Shown piece by piece: positions 8,592 to 18,420 of a stretch of 32,821 bases of DNA; position 1 is the stretch's first letter; the number at the start of each line of letters is the position of its first letter. The DNA comes from Cellulosimicrobium cellulans (GTDB lineage: Bacteria > Actinomycetota > Actinomycetes > Actinomycetales > Cellulomonadaceae). Location: contig NZ_LWGL01000019.1 of the NCBI RefSeq assembly GCF_001722485.1, positions 1-32,821 of the forward strand, in the 5' to 3' direction. Below the pieces are notes generated by a model. That model made no database searches. It had not been told where the DNA came from and was given only the letters and a program-made list of their open reading frames with translations. The translations under genes and the position numbers were made by a program.

Positions 8592-10133
8592 GTGAAGCCG
8601 GCCAACATCTCGGCAGAGCACAACCCTCTGCGCGACCCCTCAGACCTGCGGCTGCCCCGGATCGCCGGGCCCTGCGGCCTCGTCATCTTCGGCGTGACGG
8701 GCGACCTCGCGCGCAAGAAGCTCATGCCCGCGGTGTACGACCTCGCGAACCGCGGCCTGCTCCCGCCCGGGTTCGCCCTCACCGGGTTCGCGCGCCGCGA
8801 CTGGGAGGACCAGGACTTCGCGCAGGTCGTGCACGACGCCGTCAAGGAACACGCGCGCACGCCGTTCCGCGAGGCGACGTGGCGCCAGCTCGCCGAGGGC
8901 ATCCGGTTCGTCCAGGGCTCGTTCGACGACGAGGACGCGTTCGAGCGCCTGCGGCAGACGGTCGAGACGCTCGACGCCGAGCGCGGCACCGGAGGCAACC
9001 ACGCCTTCTACCTGTCCGTGCCCCCGAGCGGGTTCCCCGTGGTGTGCCGCCGGCTCGCCGAGTCCGGGCTCTCGAAGTCCGAGGGCGACGCGTGGCGACG
9101 CGTCGTCATCGAGAAGCCGTTCGGTCACGACCTCGAGAGCGCGCGCGAGCTCGACGCGGTGGTCTCCGAGGTCTTCCCCCCCGACGCGGTCTTCCGCATC
9201 GACCACTACCTCGGCAAGGAGACCGTCCAGAACCTCCTCGCCCTGCGCTTCGCGAACCAGATGTTCGAGCCGATCTGGAACTCGCACTACGTCGACCACG
9301 TGCAGATCACCATGGCCGAGGACATCGGCATCGGCGGCCGCGCGGGCTACTACGACGGCATCGGCGCCGCGCGCGACGTCATCCAGAACCACCTCCTGCA
9401 GCTCCTCGCGCTCGTCGCGATGGAGGAGCCCGTCTCGTTCGACGCGCCGTCGCTGCGCGCCGAGAAGATCAAGGCGCTCTCGTCGGTCCGCGTGCCGCAG
9501 GACCTGTCCCGTCACACCGCCCGCGGCCAGTACACGGCCGGCTGGCAGGGCGGCGAGGAGGTCATCGGGTTCCTCGACGAGGACGGGATCCCCGCGGACT
9601 CGCGCACCGAGACCTACGCCGCGATCCGGGTGGACGTCGACAACCGCCGCTGGGCCGGAGTCCCGTTCTACCTGCGTACCGGCAAGCGGCTCGGCCGGCG
9701 CGTCACCGAGGTCGCGGTCGTGTTCAAGAAGGCGCCGCACCTGCCGTTCGAGACGTCGCAGGCGTCCGAGCTCGGCAACAACGCGCTCGTCATCCGCGTG
9801 CAGCCGGACGAGGGCGTGACGATGCGCTTCGGGGCGAAGGTCCCCGGCACCGCGATGGAGGTGCGCGACGTCACGATGGACTTCGGGTACGGGCACTCGT
9901 TCACCGAGTCCTCCCCCGAGGCGTACGAGCGACTCATCCTCGACGTGCTGCTCGGCGACCCGCCGCTGTTCCCCACGCGCGAAGAGGTCGAGCTCTCGTG
10001 GAAGATCCTCGACCCCATCACGGCGCACTGGGCGGCCGAGGGCACGCCCGCGCCGTACCGGTCGGGCACCTGGGGCCCGGCGTCCGCCGACGAGATGCTC
10101 GCCCGCGACGGCCGCACCTGGCGGCGGCCGTGA
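8592..10133 (+). CDS. zwf: Glucose-6-phosphate dehydrogenase
   Basis: This enzyme oxidises glucose-6-phosphate to 6-phosphogluconolactone with NAD(P)+ and commits carbon to the oxidative pentose phosphate pathway. The 513-residue protein has the nucleotide-binding GVTGDLARKKL (34-44), EKPFG (174-178) and the substrate/active-site signature RIDHYLGKE (202-210). The C-terminal half contains VPFYLRTGKRL and FGYGHSFTESSPEAYERL. The GTG start at 8592 has only a weak Shine-Dalgarno; conserved sequence begins by residue 20, so another start would matter little. opcA begins 58 nt downstream with its own ribosome binding site. Confidence 0.97.
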   Translation: MKPANISAEHNPLRDPSDLRLPRIAGPCGLVIFGVTGDLARKKLMPAVYDLANRGLLPPGFALTGFARRDWEDQDFAQVVHDAVKEHARTPFREATWRQLAEGIRFVQGSFDDEDAFERLRQTVETLDAERGTGGNHAFYLSVPPSGFPVVCRRLAESGLSKSEGDAWRRVVIEKPFGHDLESARELDAVVSEVFPPDAVFRIDHYLGKETVQNLLALRFANQMFEPIWNSHYVDHVQITMAEDIGIGGRAGYYDGIGAARDVIQNHLLQLLALVAMEEPVSFDAPSLRAEKIKALSSVRVPQDLSRHTARGQYTAGWQGGEEVIGFLDEDGIPADSRTETYAAIRVDVDNRRWAGVPFYLRTGKRLGRRVTEVAVVFKKAPHLPFETSQASELGNNALVIRVQPDEGVTMRFGAKVPGTAMEVRDVTMDFGYGHSFTESSPEAYERLILDVLLGDPPLFPTREEVELSWKILDPITAHWAAEGTPAPYRSGTWGPASADEMLARDGRTWRRP

Positions 10134-10191
10134 GCGCGCCCGCCCGTCACGCCCTGCGCACCACCAGCACCCGACCGGGGAGGACCCTGCG

Positions 10192-11106
10192 ATGATCATC
10201 GACCTGCCCGGCACGACGACGAACGCCGTCAACAAGCGCCTCGTACGCCTCCGTGACGAGGGCGGCGCGATCGCCCTCGGCCGCGTGCTGACGCTCGTCG
10301 TCATCGCCGAGGAGTCCGACGTCGAGACCTCGATCGAGGCCGCGAACGACGCGAGCCGCGAGCACCCGTGCCGCATCGTCGTCGTCGCCCCGGCCCGCGA
10401 GGGCTCGACGGGTCTCGACGCGCAGATCCGCGTCGGCGGCGACGCAGGCGCCTCCGAGGTGGTCGTGCTGCGCGCGTCGGGCCCGATGCTCGAGCACACC
10501 GACACCCTCGTCATGCCGCTGCTGCTGCCGGACGCCCCGATCGTCGTGTGGTGGCCGGGGCAGCCGCCGGCGTCGCCGGACGACGACCCGGTGGGCGCGA
10601 TGGCCCAGCGCCGCATCACCGACTCGATCACCGCCCGCGACCCGGAGGCGACGCTCGCGTCCCTCGCGGCGACGTACGGGCCGGGCGACTCCGACCTCGC
10701 GTGGGCGCGGGTCACCCTCTGGCGCGGGCTCATCGCGGCGGCGCTCGACCAGCCGCCGTTCGACCCCGTGACGAACGTCGTGGTGGAGGGCCAGGCGCGG
10801 CACACGTCGCTCGACCTCCTCGCGGCCTGGCTCGGCGAGCGGCTCCAGTGCCCGGCGGAGCTCGTGCGCCACGACGGCGCGGAGGCGATCACGCGCGTGA
10901 CGCTCGAGCGCGAGAGCGGGCCGATCGTCCTCGACCGCCCCGACGGCCGGATCGTGACGATCAGCCAGCCCGGCAAGCCCGACCGCCGCGTCGCCCTGCC
11001 GATCCGCACGCTCAGCGAGGCGCTGATCGAGGAGCTGCGCCGGCTCGACCCGGACGAGGTCTACGGCGACGTGCTGACCAAGGGCCTCGCGAGGGTGGGC
11101 GCGTGA
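10192..11106 (+). CDS. opcA: Glucose-6-phosphate dehydrogenase assembly protein OpcA
   Basis: OpcA is needed for assembly or activity of G6PDH in cyanobacteria and actinobacteria. The 304-residue protein carries family features including HPCRIVVVAPARE (about 58-70), PLLLPDAPIVVWWPGQPP (about 108-125), and DLAWARVTLWRGLIAAALDQPPF (about 167-189). Start ATG 10192 has GGGGAGGA upstream. It sits directly after zwf, its client, and overlaps pgl by 4 nt (GTGA), so OpcA and lactonase are translationally coupled. Confidence 0.95.
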   Translation: MIIDLPGTTTNAVNKRLVRLRDEGGAIALGRVLTLVVIAEESDVETSIEAANDASREHPCRIVVVAPAREGSTGLDAQIRVGGDAGASEVVVLRASGPMLEHTDTLVMPLLLPDAPIVVWWPGQPPASPDDDPVGAMAQRRITDSITARDPEATLASLAATYGPGDSDLAWARVTLWRGLIAAALDQPPFDPVTNVVVEGQARHTSLDLLAAWLGERLQCPAELVRHDGAEAITRVTLERESGPIVLDRPDGRIVTISQPGKPDRRVALPIRTLSEALIEELRRLDPDEVYGDVLTKGLARVGA

Positions 11107-11876
11107 CCGCCGGCGCCCGACGCGTCGTGGTCCACCCCGACGCGTCGGTCCTCGCCGAGGCCGTCGCCTCGCGCCTCGTGACCGCGCTGCTCGACGCGCA
11201 GTCCGTGCGACGGCCGGTCCACGTGGTCCTCACGGGCGGCACCGTCGGGATCGCGAGCCTCGCCGCGCTCGCGCGCCACCCGGTCCGCGACGCGGTCGAC
11301 TGGACCGGCGTGCACCTGTGGTGGGGCGACGAGCGCTTCCTGCCGACCGGTGACGGCGACCGCAACGAGACGCAGGCCCGCGAGGCGCTGCTCGACCAGC
11401 TGGCGCAGCTGCCCGCAGGGAACGTCCACCCGATGCCCGCGGCGGACGCCGCGGCGACGCCGGAGGACTCGGCCGCGGCGTACGCGGCCGAGCTCGCGGC
11501 GTACGCGCCCGCCGGCGCGGTCGTGCCGGAGTTCGACGTGCTGCTGCTCGGCATGGGGCCGGACGGGCACGTCGCGTCCCTCTTCCCGGGGCACCCGGGC
11601 CTGGACGTGACCGGCATGCCGACCGCCGGCGTGCACGGCTCGCCCAAGCCGCCGCCGGAGCGCGTCACGCTGACGTTCGAGGCCCTCGCCGCGGCGCGCC
11701 AGGTATGGGTCGTGGCCGCCGGGGCGGAGAAGGCGCCCGCCGTGGCCTCGGCGCTCGGGGGCGCGGACGTGCACGACACGCCCGCGGCCGGCGTCGCCGG
11801 CACCGAGCGCACGCTGTGGCTCGTCGACGCCGCGGCCACGGGCACGACGGACGAGGCCGCCGGACCTACCGCCTGA
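11103..11876 (+). CDS. pgl: 6-phosphogluconolactonase
   Basis: Pgl hydrolyses 6-phosphogluconolactone, the product of Zwf. The 257-residue protein is of the DevB/NagB-like fold: HVVLTGGTVGIASL (about 40-53), VHLWWGDERFLPTGDGDRNE (about 70-89) and the catalytic-region motif LLLGMGPDGHVASLFPGHP (about 148-166). The GTG start at 11103 lies in the GTGA overlap with the opcA stop. This completes the oxidative branch up to 6-phosphogluconate; gnd is not in the window. Confidence 0.95.
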   Translation: MTAGARRVVVHPDASVLAEAVASRLVTALLDAQSVRRPVHVVLTGGTVGIASLAALARHPVRDAVDWTGVHLWWGDERFLPTGDGDRNETQAREALLDQLAQLPAGNVHPMPAADAAATPEDSAAAYAAELAAYAPAGAVVPEFDVLLLGMGPDGHVASLFPGHPGLDVTGMPTAGVHGSPKPPPERVTLTFEALAAARQVWVVAAGAEKAPAVASALGGADVHDTPAAGVAGTERTLWLVDAAATGTTDEAAGPTA

Positions 11877-11884
11877 CGGACAGG

Positions 11885-11939
11885 GACGCGGACCGCGTCA
11901 GCGGGAAGCGGTCCGCGTCAGCGGGAAGCGGTCCGCGTC
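11885..11939. terminator. Bidirectional terminator with a duplicated arm (pgl/rbpA)
   Basis: The arm GACGCGGACCGC (11885-11896) can pair perfectly over 12 bp with GCGGTCCGCGTC at 11908-11919 (11-nt loop) or with the identical copy at 11928-11939. It lies between the convergent pgl and rbpA genes, starting 8 nt after the pgl stop; the distal arm runs into the rbpA stop codon. No T-tract is present on either strand. Confidence 0.7.
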
Positions 11940-11944
11940 AGCGG
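11893..11944. repeat. 20-bp tandem repeat, about 2.6 copies
   Basis: Unit CCGCGTCAGCGGGAAGCGGT at 11893-11912 and 11913-11932, then a partial copy 11933-11944. The copies are identical where they overlap. The array forms the terminator region between pgl and rbpA and reaches the last codons of rbpA. Confidence 0.85.
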
Positions 11945-12285
11945 CCGCGGCGGGCGCGCAGCGCGGCGAGCGCCTCGTCGAGGATCGCCACGCCGTCCGC
12001 GTCGGAGCGCCGCTCCTTCACGTACGCGAGGTGCGTCTTGTAGGGCTCGTTCCGCATCGGCGACGGCGGGTGCTCCCGGTCCTGCCCGGCCGGGAACCCG
12101 CAGCGCGGGCAGTCCCACGTCTCGGGCGCCTCGATGTCCGCCTCGGACGAGAAGCTCGGGCGCGTCTCGTGCCCGTTCGCGCACCAGTACGACACCCGGA
12201 ACCGCGGCGCGACCTCGCCCCGCTCGGACTCCCCGAGAGGCCCTGCACCCACGCGCGACCCACGGATCGCGTTTCCACCAGCCAC
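11938..12285 (-). CDS. rbpA: RNA polymerase-binding protein RbpA
   Basis: RbpA is an actinobacteria-specific transcription factor that binds RNA polymerase and group I/II sigma factors and stabilises the open complex. The 115-residue protein starts VAGGNAIRGSRVGAGP, contains the core YWCANGHETRPSF and WDCPRCGFPAG cysteine/histidine clusters, and ends with the sigma-interaction region EPYKTHLAYVKERRSDADG. The GTG at 12285 is chosen because GGGGGAG stands 6 nt upstream and family members begin at this residue; a longer frame to 12315 has no comparable support. It is convergent with pgl and follows secG by 96 nt. Confidence 0.96.
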   Translation of the reverse strand: MAGGNAIRGSRVGAGPLGESERGEVAPRFRVSYWCANGHETRPSFSSEADIEAPETWDCPRCGFPAGQDREHPPSPMRNEPYKTHLAYVKERRSDADGVAILDEALAALRARRGR

Positions 12286-12381
12286 GTGCACTCCCCCGTC
12301 CTCCGTGCCGACCACGGCACCCGGTCCGTTGCGACGTCGCGTCCTCGCGCGCCGCCCGACGTCGCCCCGCAGGGCGACGGC

Positions 12382-12624
12382 TCAGCTCACCTTCTGGATC
12401 AGTCCCAGCAGGACGATGACGACCGTCCACACGACGGCGAACGTCACCGTGATGCGGTTGAGGTTGCGCTCGGCGACGCCGGAGCTGCCCACGGAGCTCG
12501 AGATCCCGCCGCCGAACATGTCGGACAGCCCACCGCCCTTGCCCTTGTGCATGAGCACGAGCAGGGTGAGGAAGGCGCTGGTGAGGACCAGCAGGACCTG
12601 GAGGATGATGCGCAGCGCGTCCAC
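12382..12624 (-). CDS. secG: Preprotein translocase subunit SecG
   Basis: SecG is the small auxiliary subunit of the SecYEG channel. The 80-residue protein has two hydrophobic helices (about residues 4-25 and 59-77) joined by the family loop MHKGKGGGLSDMFGGG, with VAERNLNRITV before the second helix. The GTG start at 12624 has AAGGA about 9 nt upstream. It follows tpiA on the same strand, as in many actinobacteria, but a strong hairpin separates them, so secG is probably transcribed at least partly on its own. Confidence 0.94.
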   Translation of the reverse strand: MDALRIILQVLLVLTSAFLTLLVLMHKGKGGGLSDMFGGGISSSVGSSGVAERNLNRITVTFAVVWTVVIVLLGLIQKVS

Positions 12625-12673
12625 GAGTACGTCCTTGAGGCTCAGGGCCGGCTCGACGGAGCATCGAGGTCGA

Positions 12674-12692
12674 CCGCACGGTTGTCGTGCGG
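12674..12692 (-). other. Small hairpin upstream of secG
   Basis: A 7-bp inverted repeat (CCGCACG / CGTGCGG) with a 5-nt loop lies about 50 nt before the secG start. Its function is unknown; it could be a leader structure of the secG transcript. Confidence 0.35.
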
Positions 12693-12751
12693 CAGGACGT
12701 GGCCTGTCGCACAGGGGACAAGAGTAGGCGACGCGGGGGCGCCGCGGCCAA

Positions 12752-12787
12752 CCTCGCAGCCCCGGCCGGTCGACCGGGGCCGCGAGG
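12752..12787 (-). terminator. Terminator hairpin after tpiA
   Basis: The arms 12752-12765 and 12774-12787 pair over 13 of 14 positions (single A/C mismatch) around an 8-nt loop, starting 6 nt after the tpiA stop. It probably ends the gap-pgk-tpiA transcripts. No T-tract. Confidence 0.7.
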
Positions 12788-12793
12788 GGAGGA

Positions 12794-13585
12794 TCAGGCG
12801 CCGGCGTGGGCCTGGTAGCGCACGATCTTGGCGAACTCCTCGGGGTCGAGGCTCGCGCCGCCGACGAGCGCGCCGTCGACGTCGGGCTGCGCCATGATCG
12901 CGGCGACGTTCGAGGACTTCACCGAGCCGCCGTACAGCACGCGCGTCGACGTGGCGAAGTCGGCGTCGTACAGGTCGCCCAGCGCACCGCGGATGGCACC
13001 GCAGACCTCCTGCGCGTCCTCGGGCGTCGCGACCTCGCCCGTGCCGATGGCCCAGACGGGCTCGTACGCGATGACGAGGTCCGCGACCTGCGGCGCCGGG
13101 ATGCCCGCGAGGGCGCCTTCGACCTGGGCGAGCGTGTAACGGATCTGGTCGCCCGCCTGGCGCACGTCGAGCCCCTCGCCGACGCACAGGATCGGCGCGA
13201 GGCCCTGGCCGACGGCGGCGACGATCTTCTCGTTGACGAGGGCGTCCGTCTCGCCGTGGTACTGGCGGCGCTCGGAGTGGCCGACGGCGACGTACGTGAC
13301 GCCGAGCTTCGCGAGCATCGAGGCCGAGATCTCGCCGGTGTACGCGCCCTCGGGGTGCGCGGAGACGTCCTGCGCGCCGTACTTGAGCTCGAGCTTGTCG
13401 GCGTCCACGAGGGTCTGCACGGAGCGCAGGTCGGTGAACGGCGGCAGCACGGCCACCTCGACCGACGAGTAGTCGTGCTTGGCGTCCTTGAGGGTCCACG
13501 CCAGCTTCTGCACGGTGTGCGTCGCCTGGTGGTGGTCCAGGTTCATCTTCCAGTTGCCCGCCATGAGCGGGGTGCGGTTCGCCAC
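12794..13585 (-). CDS. tpiA: Triosephosphate isomerase
   Basis: TpiA interconverts dihydroxyacetone phosphate and glyceraldehyde-3-phosphate. The 263-residue TIM barrel has K13 in GNWKMN, the catalytic H103 in VGHSERR, the catalytic base E175 in [11 protein letters not shown] and the phosphate loop [11 protein letters not shown] near residue 218. GTG 13585 is used; its Shine-Dalgarno is weak (a run of AAGAGAAGAG lies further upstream than usual). It is the last gene of gap > pgk > tpiA, 78 nt after pgk with a very stable hairpin between them. Confidence 0.97.
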   Translation of the reverse strand: MANRTPLMAGNWKMNLDHHQATHTVQKLAWTLKDAKHDYSSVEVAVLPPFTDLRSVQTLVDADKLELKYGAQDVSAHPEGAYTGEISASMLAKLGVTYVAVGHSERRQYHGETDALVNEKIVAAVGQGLAPILCVGEGLDVRQAGDQIRYTLAQVEGALAGIPAPQVADLVIAYEPVWAIGTGEVATPEDAQEVCGAIRGALGDLYDADFATSTRVLYGGSVKSSNVAAIMAQPDVDGALVGGASLDPEEFAKIVRYQAHAGA

Positions 13586-13610
13586 GGTGTGTCGTCTCTT
13601 CTCTTCGTGG

Positions 13611-13642
13611 GCGCGCCGCCCCGCGGTCGCGGGGCGGCGCGC
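13611..13642 (-). other. 14-bp GC-only hairpin between pgk and tpiA
   Basis: A perfect 14-bp stem of only G and C (13611-13624 with 13629-13642) closes a 4-nt loop, 21 nt after the pgk stop and 25 nt before tpiA. Inside an operon this could attenuate tpiA or protect the pgk mRNA 3' end after processing. Confidence 0.6.
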
Positions 13643-13663
13643 TCGGTCGGTCAGGGTGCGGTC

Positions 13664-14863
13664 TCAGGCCTCGAGGACCGAGATGCCCGGCAGGTCCTTG
13701 CCCTCGAGGAACTCGAGGCTCGCGCCGCCACCGGTCGAGATGTGGCTGAAGCCGGCCTCGTCGAACCCGAGGGTGCGCACGGCGGCCGCGGAGTCGCCGC
13801 CGCCGACGATCGTGAACGCGCCCTTTCCGGTCGCGTCGACGAGGGCCTGCGCGACGGCGCGCGTGCCGTCGGCGAACGCGTCGAACTCGAACACGCCCAT
13901 GGGGCCGTTCCACACGACGGTGCGCGCGTCGGCGATCTTGCTCGCGAAGAGCTCGCCCGAGGCGGGGCCGATGTCGAGCCCGATCTTGTCCTCGGGGATC
14001 GCGTCGGCCGCGACGACCTCGTGGGGCGAGTCCGCCGCGAAGGCCTCCGCCACGACGACGTCCGTGGGCAGCACGATCTCGACGCCGTTCTTCTCGGCGT
14101 CCGCGAGGTAGCCCTTGACGGTGTCGATCTGGTCGGCCTCGAGCAGCGACTTGCCCACCTGGTGGCCCTTGGCCGCGAGGAACGTGAAGACCATGCCGCC
14201 GCCGATGAGGAGGCGGTCCGCCTTGGTGAGCAGGTTCGCGATGACGCCGAGCTTGTCGGAGACCTTCGAGCCGCCGAGCACGACGGCGTACGGACGCTCG
14301 GGGTCCTGGGTCGCACGCTTGAGCGAGTCGACCTCCTTGAGGACGAGCTCGCCGACGGCAGCGGGCAGCACCTGGGCGACGTCGTAGACGGACGCCTGCT
14401 TGCGGTGCACGACGCCGAACCCGTCCGAGACGAAGGCGTCGGCGAACCCGGCGAGCTCGCGGGCGAGCGCCTGGCGCTCGGTCTCGTCCTTCGACGTCTC
14501 GCGCGCGTCGAAGCGGATGTTCTCGAGCAGGGCGACCTCACCCTCCCCGAGCCCCTCGACGGTCGCCTGCGCCGACGGGCCGACGACGTCCTCCGCGAGG
14601 TGCACCGGCACCCCGAGGAGCTCGCCCAGGCGCGTCGCGACGGGCGCGAGCGAGTACTTCGGGTCCGGCTCGCCCTTGGGGCGGCCGAGGTGCGCCGTGA
14701 CGACGACCTTCGCCCCGGCGTCGGTGAGCCGCTCGAGCGTGGGCAGCGCGGCGCGGATGCGGCCGTCGTCCGTGATGGTCGTCCCGTCGAGGGGGACGTT
14801 GAAGTCGGACCGGACCAGCACGCGCTTGCCGCGCAGGTCGCCGAGGTCGTCGATGGTCTTCAT
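13664..14863 (-). CDS. pgk: Phosphoglycerate kinase
   Basis: Pgk makes ATP from 1,3-bisphosphoglycerate. The 399-residue protein begins [35 protein letters not shown] and HLGRPKG are the N-lobe substrate motifs, and the C-lobe has [17 protein letters not shown] and the nucleotide-binding [13 protein letters not shown] near residue 355. ATG 14863 has GGAG 7 nt upstream; an in-frame extension to 14944 is arginine/proline-rich and was rejected. It lies between gap and tpiA in the conserved glycolytic order. Confidence 0.97.
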   Translation of the reverse strand: MKTIDDLGDLRGKRVLVRSDFNVPLDGTTITDDGRIRAALPTLERLTDAGAKVVVTAHLGRPKGEPDPKYSLAPVATRLGELLGVPVHLAEDVVGPSAQATVEGLGEGEVALLENIRFDARETSKDETERQALARELAGFADAFVSDGFGVVHRKQASVYDVAQVLPAAVGELVLKEVDSLKRATQDPERPYAVVLGGSKVSDKLGVIANLLTKADRLLIGGGMVFTFLAAKGHQVGKSLLEADQIDTVKGYLADAEKNGVEIVLPTDVVVAEAFAADSPHEVVAADAIPEDKIGLDIGPASGELFASKIADARTVVWNGPMGVFEFDAFADGTRAVAQALVDATGKGAFTIVGGGDSAAAVRTLGFDEAGFSHISTGGGASLEFLEGKDLPGISVLEA

Positions 14864-14948
14864 GAGCACTCCAGTCTTCCGGTGCCGTCGAGGTGGTCGG
14901 GGCGAGGGCGCGCGCGGCACGGCGCCGCGGCGCTCCCCGGACACGACG

Positions 14949-14996
14949 ACGTCCGCGCACCCGCCGGCCGTCGGGCGGCGACGCGTGCGCGGACGT
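14949..14996 (-). terminator. Hairpin between gap and pgk
   Basis: A 12-bp perfect inverted repeat (ACGTCCGCGCAC 14949-14960 with GTGCGCGGACGT 14985-14996) plus an inner 5-bp CCGCC/GGCGG stem lies 27 nt after the gap stop and about 85 nt before pgk. It is a likely partial terminator or processing site that would let gap mRNA outnumber pgk-tpiA mRNA. Confidence 0.6.
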
Positions 14997-15022
14997 GTCG
15001 GATCACGCGTGAGGCGTGGTCG

Positions 15023-16368
<1,346 letters not shown>

Positions 16369-17349
16369 TCAGAGGTCGAGCAGCTCCGGGCTGAGGCCGG
16401 CCTCGGTGTCGGGGATGCCGAGCTCGGCGGCGCGCTTGTCCGCGGTCGACAGGAGACGCCGGATGCGGCCGGCGACCGCGTCCTTCGTCAGCGGCGGGTC
16501 GGCGAGCTGCCCGAGCTCCTCGAGCGACGCCTGCTTGTGCGCGAGGCGCAGCTCGCCGGCCTCGCGCAGGTGGTCGGGCAGGTCGGGGCCGAGGATCTCG
16601 AAGGCGCGCTCCACGCGGGCGCCAGCGGCGACCGCCGCGCGCGCGGACCGGCGCAGGTTCGCGTCGTCGAAGTTCGCGAGCCGGTTGGCGGTTCCGCGCA
16701 CCTCCCGGCGCGTGCGGCGCTCCTCCCACACGAGGACCGCCTCGTGCGCGCCGATGCGCGTCAGGAGCGCGCTGATGGCGTCGCCGTCGCGGATGACGAC
16801 GCGGTCGATGCCGCGCACCTCGCGCGACTTGGCGGAGATCCCGAGCCGCCGCGCCGCGCCGACGAGCGCGAGTGCCGCCTCCGGCCCCGGGCACGTGACC
16901 TCGAGCGCGGACGAACGACCGGGCTCGGTGAGCGACCCGTGCGCGAGGAACGCGCCGCGCCACGCCGCCTCGGCCTCCTCGAGCCCGCCGGAGACCACCT
17001 GAGGCGGCAGACCGCGCACGGGCCGGCCCCGCTGGTCGAGCAGCCCGGTCTGCCGCGCGAGGGACTCGCCGTCGCGCACGACGCGCACGACGTAGCGGCT
17101 GCCCTTGCGCAGCCCGCCCGCCGACACGACGATCAGCTCGCTGCTGTGGCCGTAGACGTCGGCGATGGTCTCGCGCAGCCGGCGCGCGGCGATCGCGGTG
17201 TCGAGCTCGGCCTCGATGACGACGCGGCCCGAGATGAGGTGCAGGCCGCCGGAGAACCGCAGCGTCGCCGACACCTCGGCCTTGCGGCACGACGTCTTGT
17301 CGACCCGCAGCCGAGCCAGCTCGTCCTTCACCTGTGCCGTGAGCGCCAT
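16369..17349 (-). CDS. whiA: Sporulation/division regulator WhiA
   Basis: WhiA is a DNA-binding protein with a degenerate LAGLIDADG homing-endonuclease-like domain and a C-terminal helix-turn-helix. It controls septation genes in Streptomyces and is conserved in non-sporulating Gram-positives. The 326-residue protein starts [14 protein letters not shown], has [17 protein letters not shown] near residue 30 and the HTH region [30 protein letters not shown] near 280. ATG 17349 matches the family start and has AGGA upstream; in-frame ATGs at 17358 and 17370 are alternatives. It is the last gene of uvrC > rapZ > yvcK > whiA, an order conserved across actinobacteria. Confidence 0.96.
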   Translation of the reverse strand: MALTAQVKDELARLRVDKTSCRKAEVSATLRFSGGLHLISGRVVIEAELDTAIAARRLRETIADVYGHSSELIVVSAGGLRKGSRYVVRVVRDGESLARQTGLLDQRGRPVRGLPPQVVSGGLEEAEAAWRGAFLAHGSLTEPGRSSALEVTCPGPEAALALVGAARRLGISAKSREVRGIDRVVIRDGDAISALLTRIGAHEAVLVWEERRTRREVRGTANRLANFDDANLRRSARAAVAAGARVERAFEILGPDLPDHLREAGELRLAHKQASLEELGQLADPPLTKDAVAGRIRRLLSTADKRAAELGIPDTEAGLSPELLDL

Positions 17350-17383
17350 GGGCGACATCCTGCCATCCATCAGGGGTCGGGAC

Positions 17384-17398
17384 GGCCGCCCGGCGGCC
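17384..17398 (-). other. Short palindrome between yvcK and whiA
   Basis: GGCCGCC, one centre base, then GGCGGCC, in the 93-nt gap between yvcK and whiA. It may form a small hairpin in the shared transcript; it is too short and too close to whiA to call a terminator with confidence. Confidence 0.3.
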
Positions 17399-17442
17399 CC
17401 GTGGCGCGGCGGCGCGTGTGGCCTCGCGCACGTCCGGGCCGC

Positions 17443-18420
17443 TCAGCCGGCGCGCGTGCCCACGTCGCCGAGGAAGTCGTCGAACACGTCACGGTAGGCG
17501 GCGGCGAGGCGCAGCGCGTCGTGCCGCGCGGTCCCGTCCCCGAGCCGCACCTGGCGCAGCAGCAGCCGCGCGCCCATCGTCGCGGCCGTCCGCGCGAGCT
17601 GGTCGGTGTCCTCGACGGCCGACGGGTCGGCCACCACGGCGTCGATCCGCAGTCCGGGGGCGTGCTTGTGCAGCGCCTCGAGGTGGTCGGTCGCGCTGAG
17701 CCCGTACGTCTCCCCCGTGTCGCTCGACAGGTTGAGCGTCACGCACCGCCGTGCGCGCGTCTCGTGCAGCGCGCGCGCCAGCTCGGGCACGAGCAGGTGC
17801 GGCATGACCGAGGAGTACCACGACCCGGGGCCGAGCACGACCCAGTCCGCCGCCTCGACCGCCTCGACCGCCTCCGGGCACGCCGGCGGGTCGGACGGCA
17901 CGAGCCGCAGCTGCTCGATCCGCCCGTGCGTCACCGCGACCCGGCTCTGCCCGACGACCGTCTCGAGCGCGTCGCCCGTGCGCACGTCCGCCTCGATGCC
18001 GAGCGGGACCGCCGCCATCGGCAGCACCCGGCCGCGCGCGCCGAGCAGGCGCCCGACCCAGTCGAGGCCCGCGACCGGGTCGTCGAGCAGCTCCCACAGC
18101 GCGACGATGAGCAGGTTGCCCACCGCGTGGTTGTCGAGGTCGCCCTCGGAGGTGAACCGGTGCTGCAGGAGCGAGCTCCACGTGCGGCCCCACTCCGAGT
18201 CGTCGCACAGCGCCGCGAGCGCCATGCGCAGGTCCCCGGGCGGGAGCACGCCGAGCTCGGCGCGCAGCCGCCCGGAGGACCCGCCGTCGTCGGCGACCGT
18301 GACGACGGCCGTCAGCCGGTCCGACATGAGGCGCAGCGCCGACAGGCTCGCGGACAGCCCGTGCCCGCCGCCGAGCGCGACGACCGCCGGGGATCTCCTC
18401 GCGACCACGGCCGGCGTCAC
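17443..18420 (-). CDS. yvcK: YvcK/CofD-like gluconeogenesis factor
   Basis: The YvcK family binds UDP-sugars and affects cell-wall precursor allocation and growth on gluconeogenic carbon; in mycobacteria the homologue is CuvA. The 325-residue protein has VVALGGGHGLSASLSALR near residue 13, VTVADDGGSSGRLR near 40, DLDNHAVGNLL near 92 and VVLGPGSWYSSVMPHLL near 195, all family hallmarks. The GTG start at 18420 overlaps the rapZ stop by 4 nt (GTGA), indicating coupled translation. Its position between rapZ and whiA is the classical arrangement. Confidence 0.95.
   Translation of the reverse strand: MTPAVVARRSPAVVALGGGHGLSASLSALRLMSDRLTAVVTVADDGGSSGRLRAELGVLPPGDLRMALAALCDDSEWGRTWSSLLQHRFTSEGDLDNHAVGNLLIVALWELLDDPVAGLDWVGRLLGARGRVLPMAAVPLGIEADVRTGDALETVVGQSRVAVTHGRIEQLRLVPSDPPACPEAVEAVEAADWVVLGPGSWYSSVMPHLLVPELARALHETRARRCVTLNLSSDTGETYGLSATDHLEALHKHAPGLRIDAVVADPSAVEDTDQLARTAATMGARLLLRQVRLGDGTARHDALRLAAAYRDVFDDFLGDVGTRAG

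Noticed and set aside
14864-14944. In-frame N-terminal extension of pgk
   Set aside because: Pro/Arg-rich, not a phosphoglycerate kinase N-terminus; ATG 14863 has a good Shine-Dalgarno and begins at the family start.
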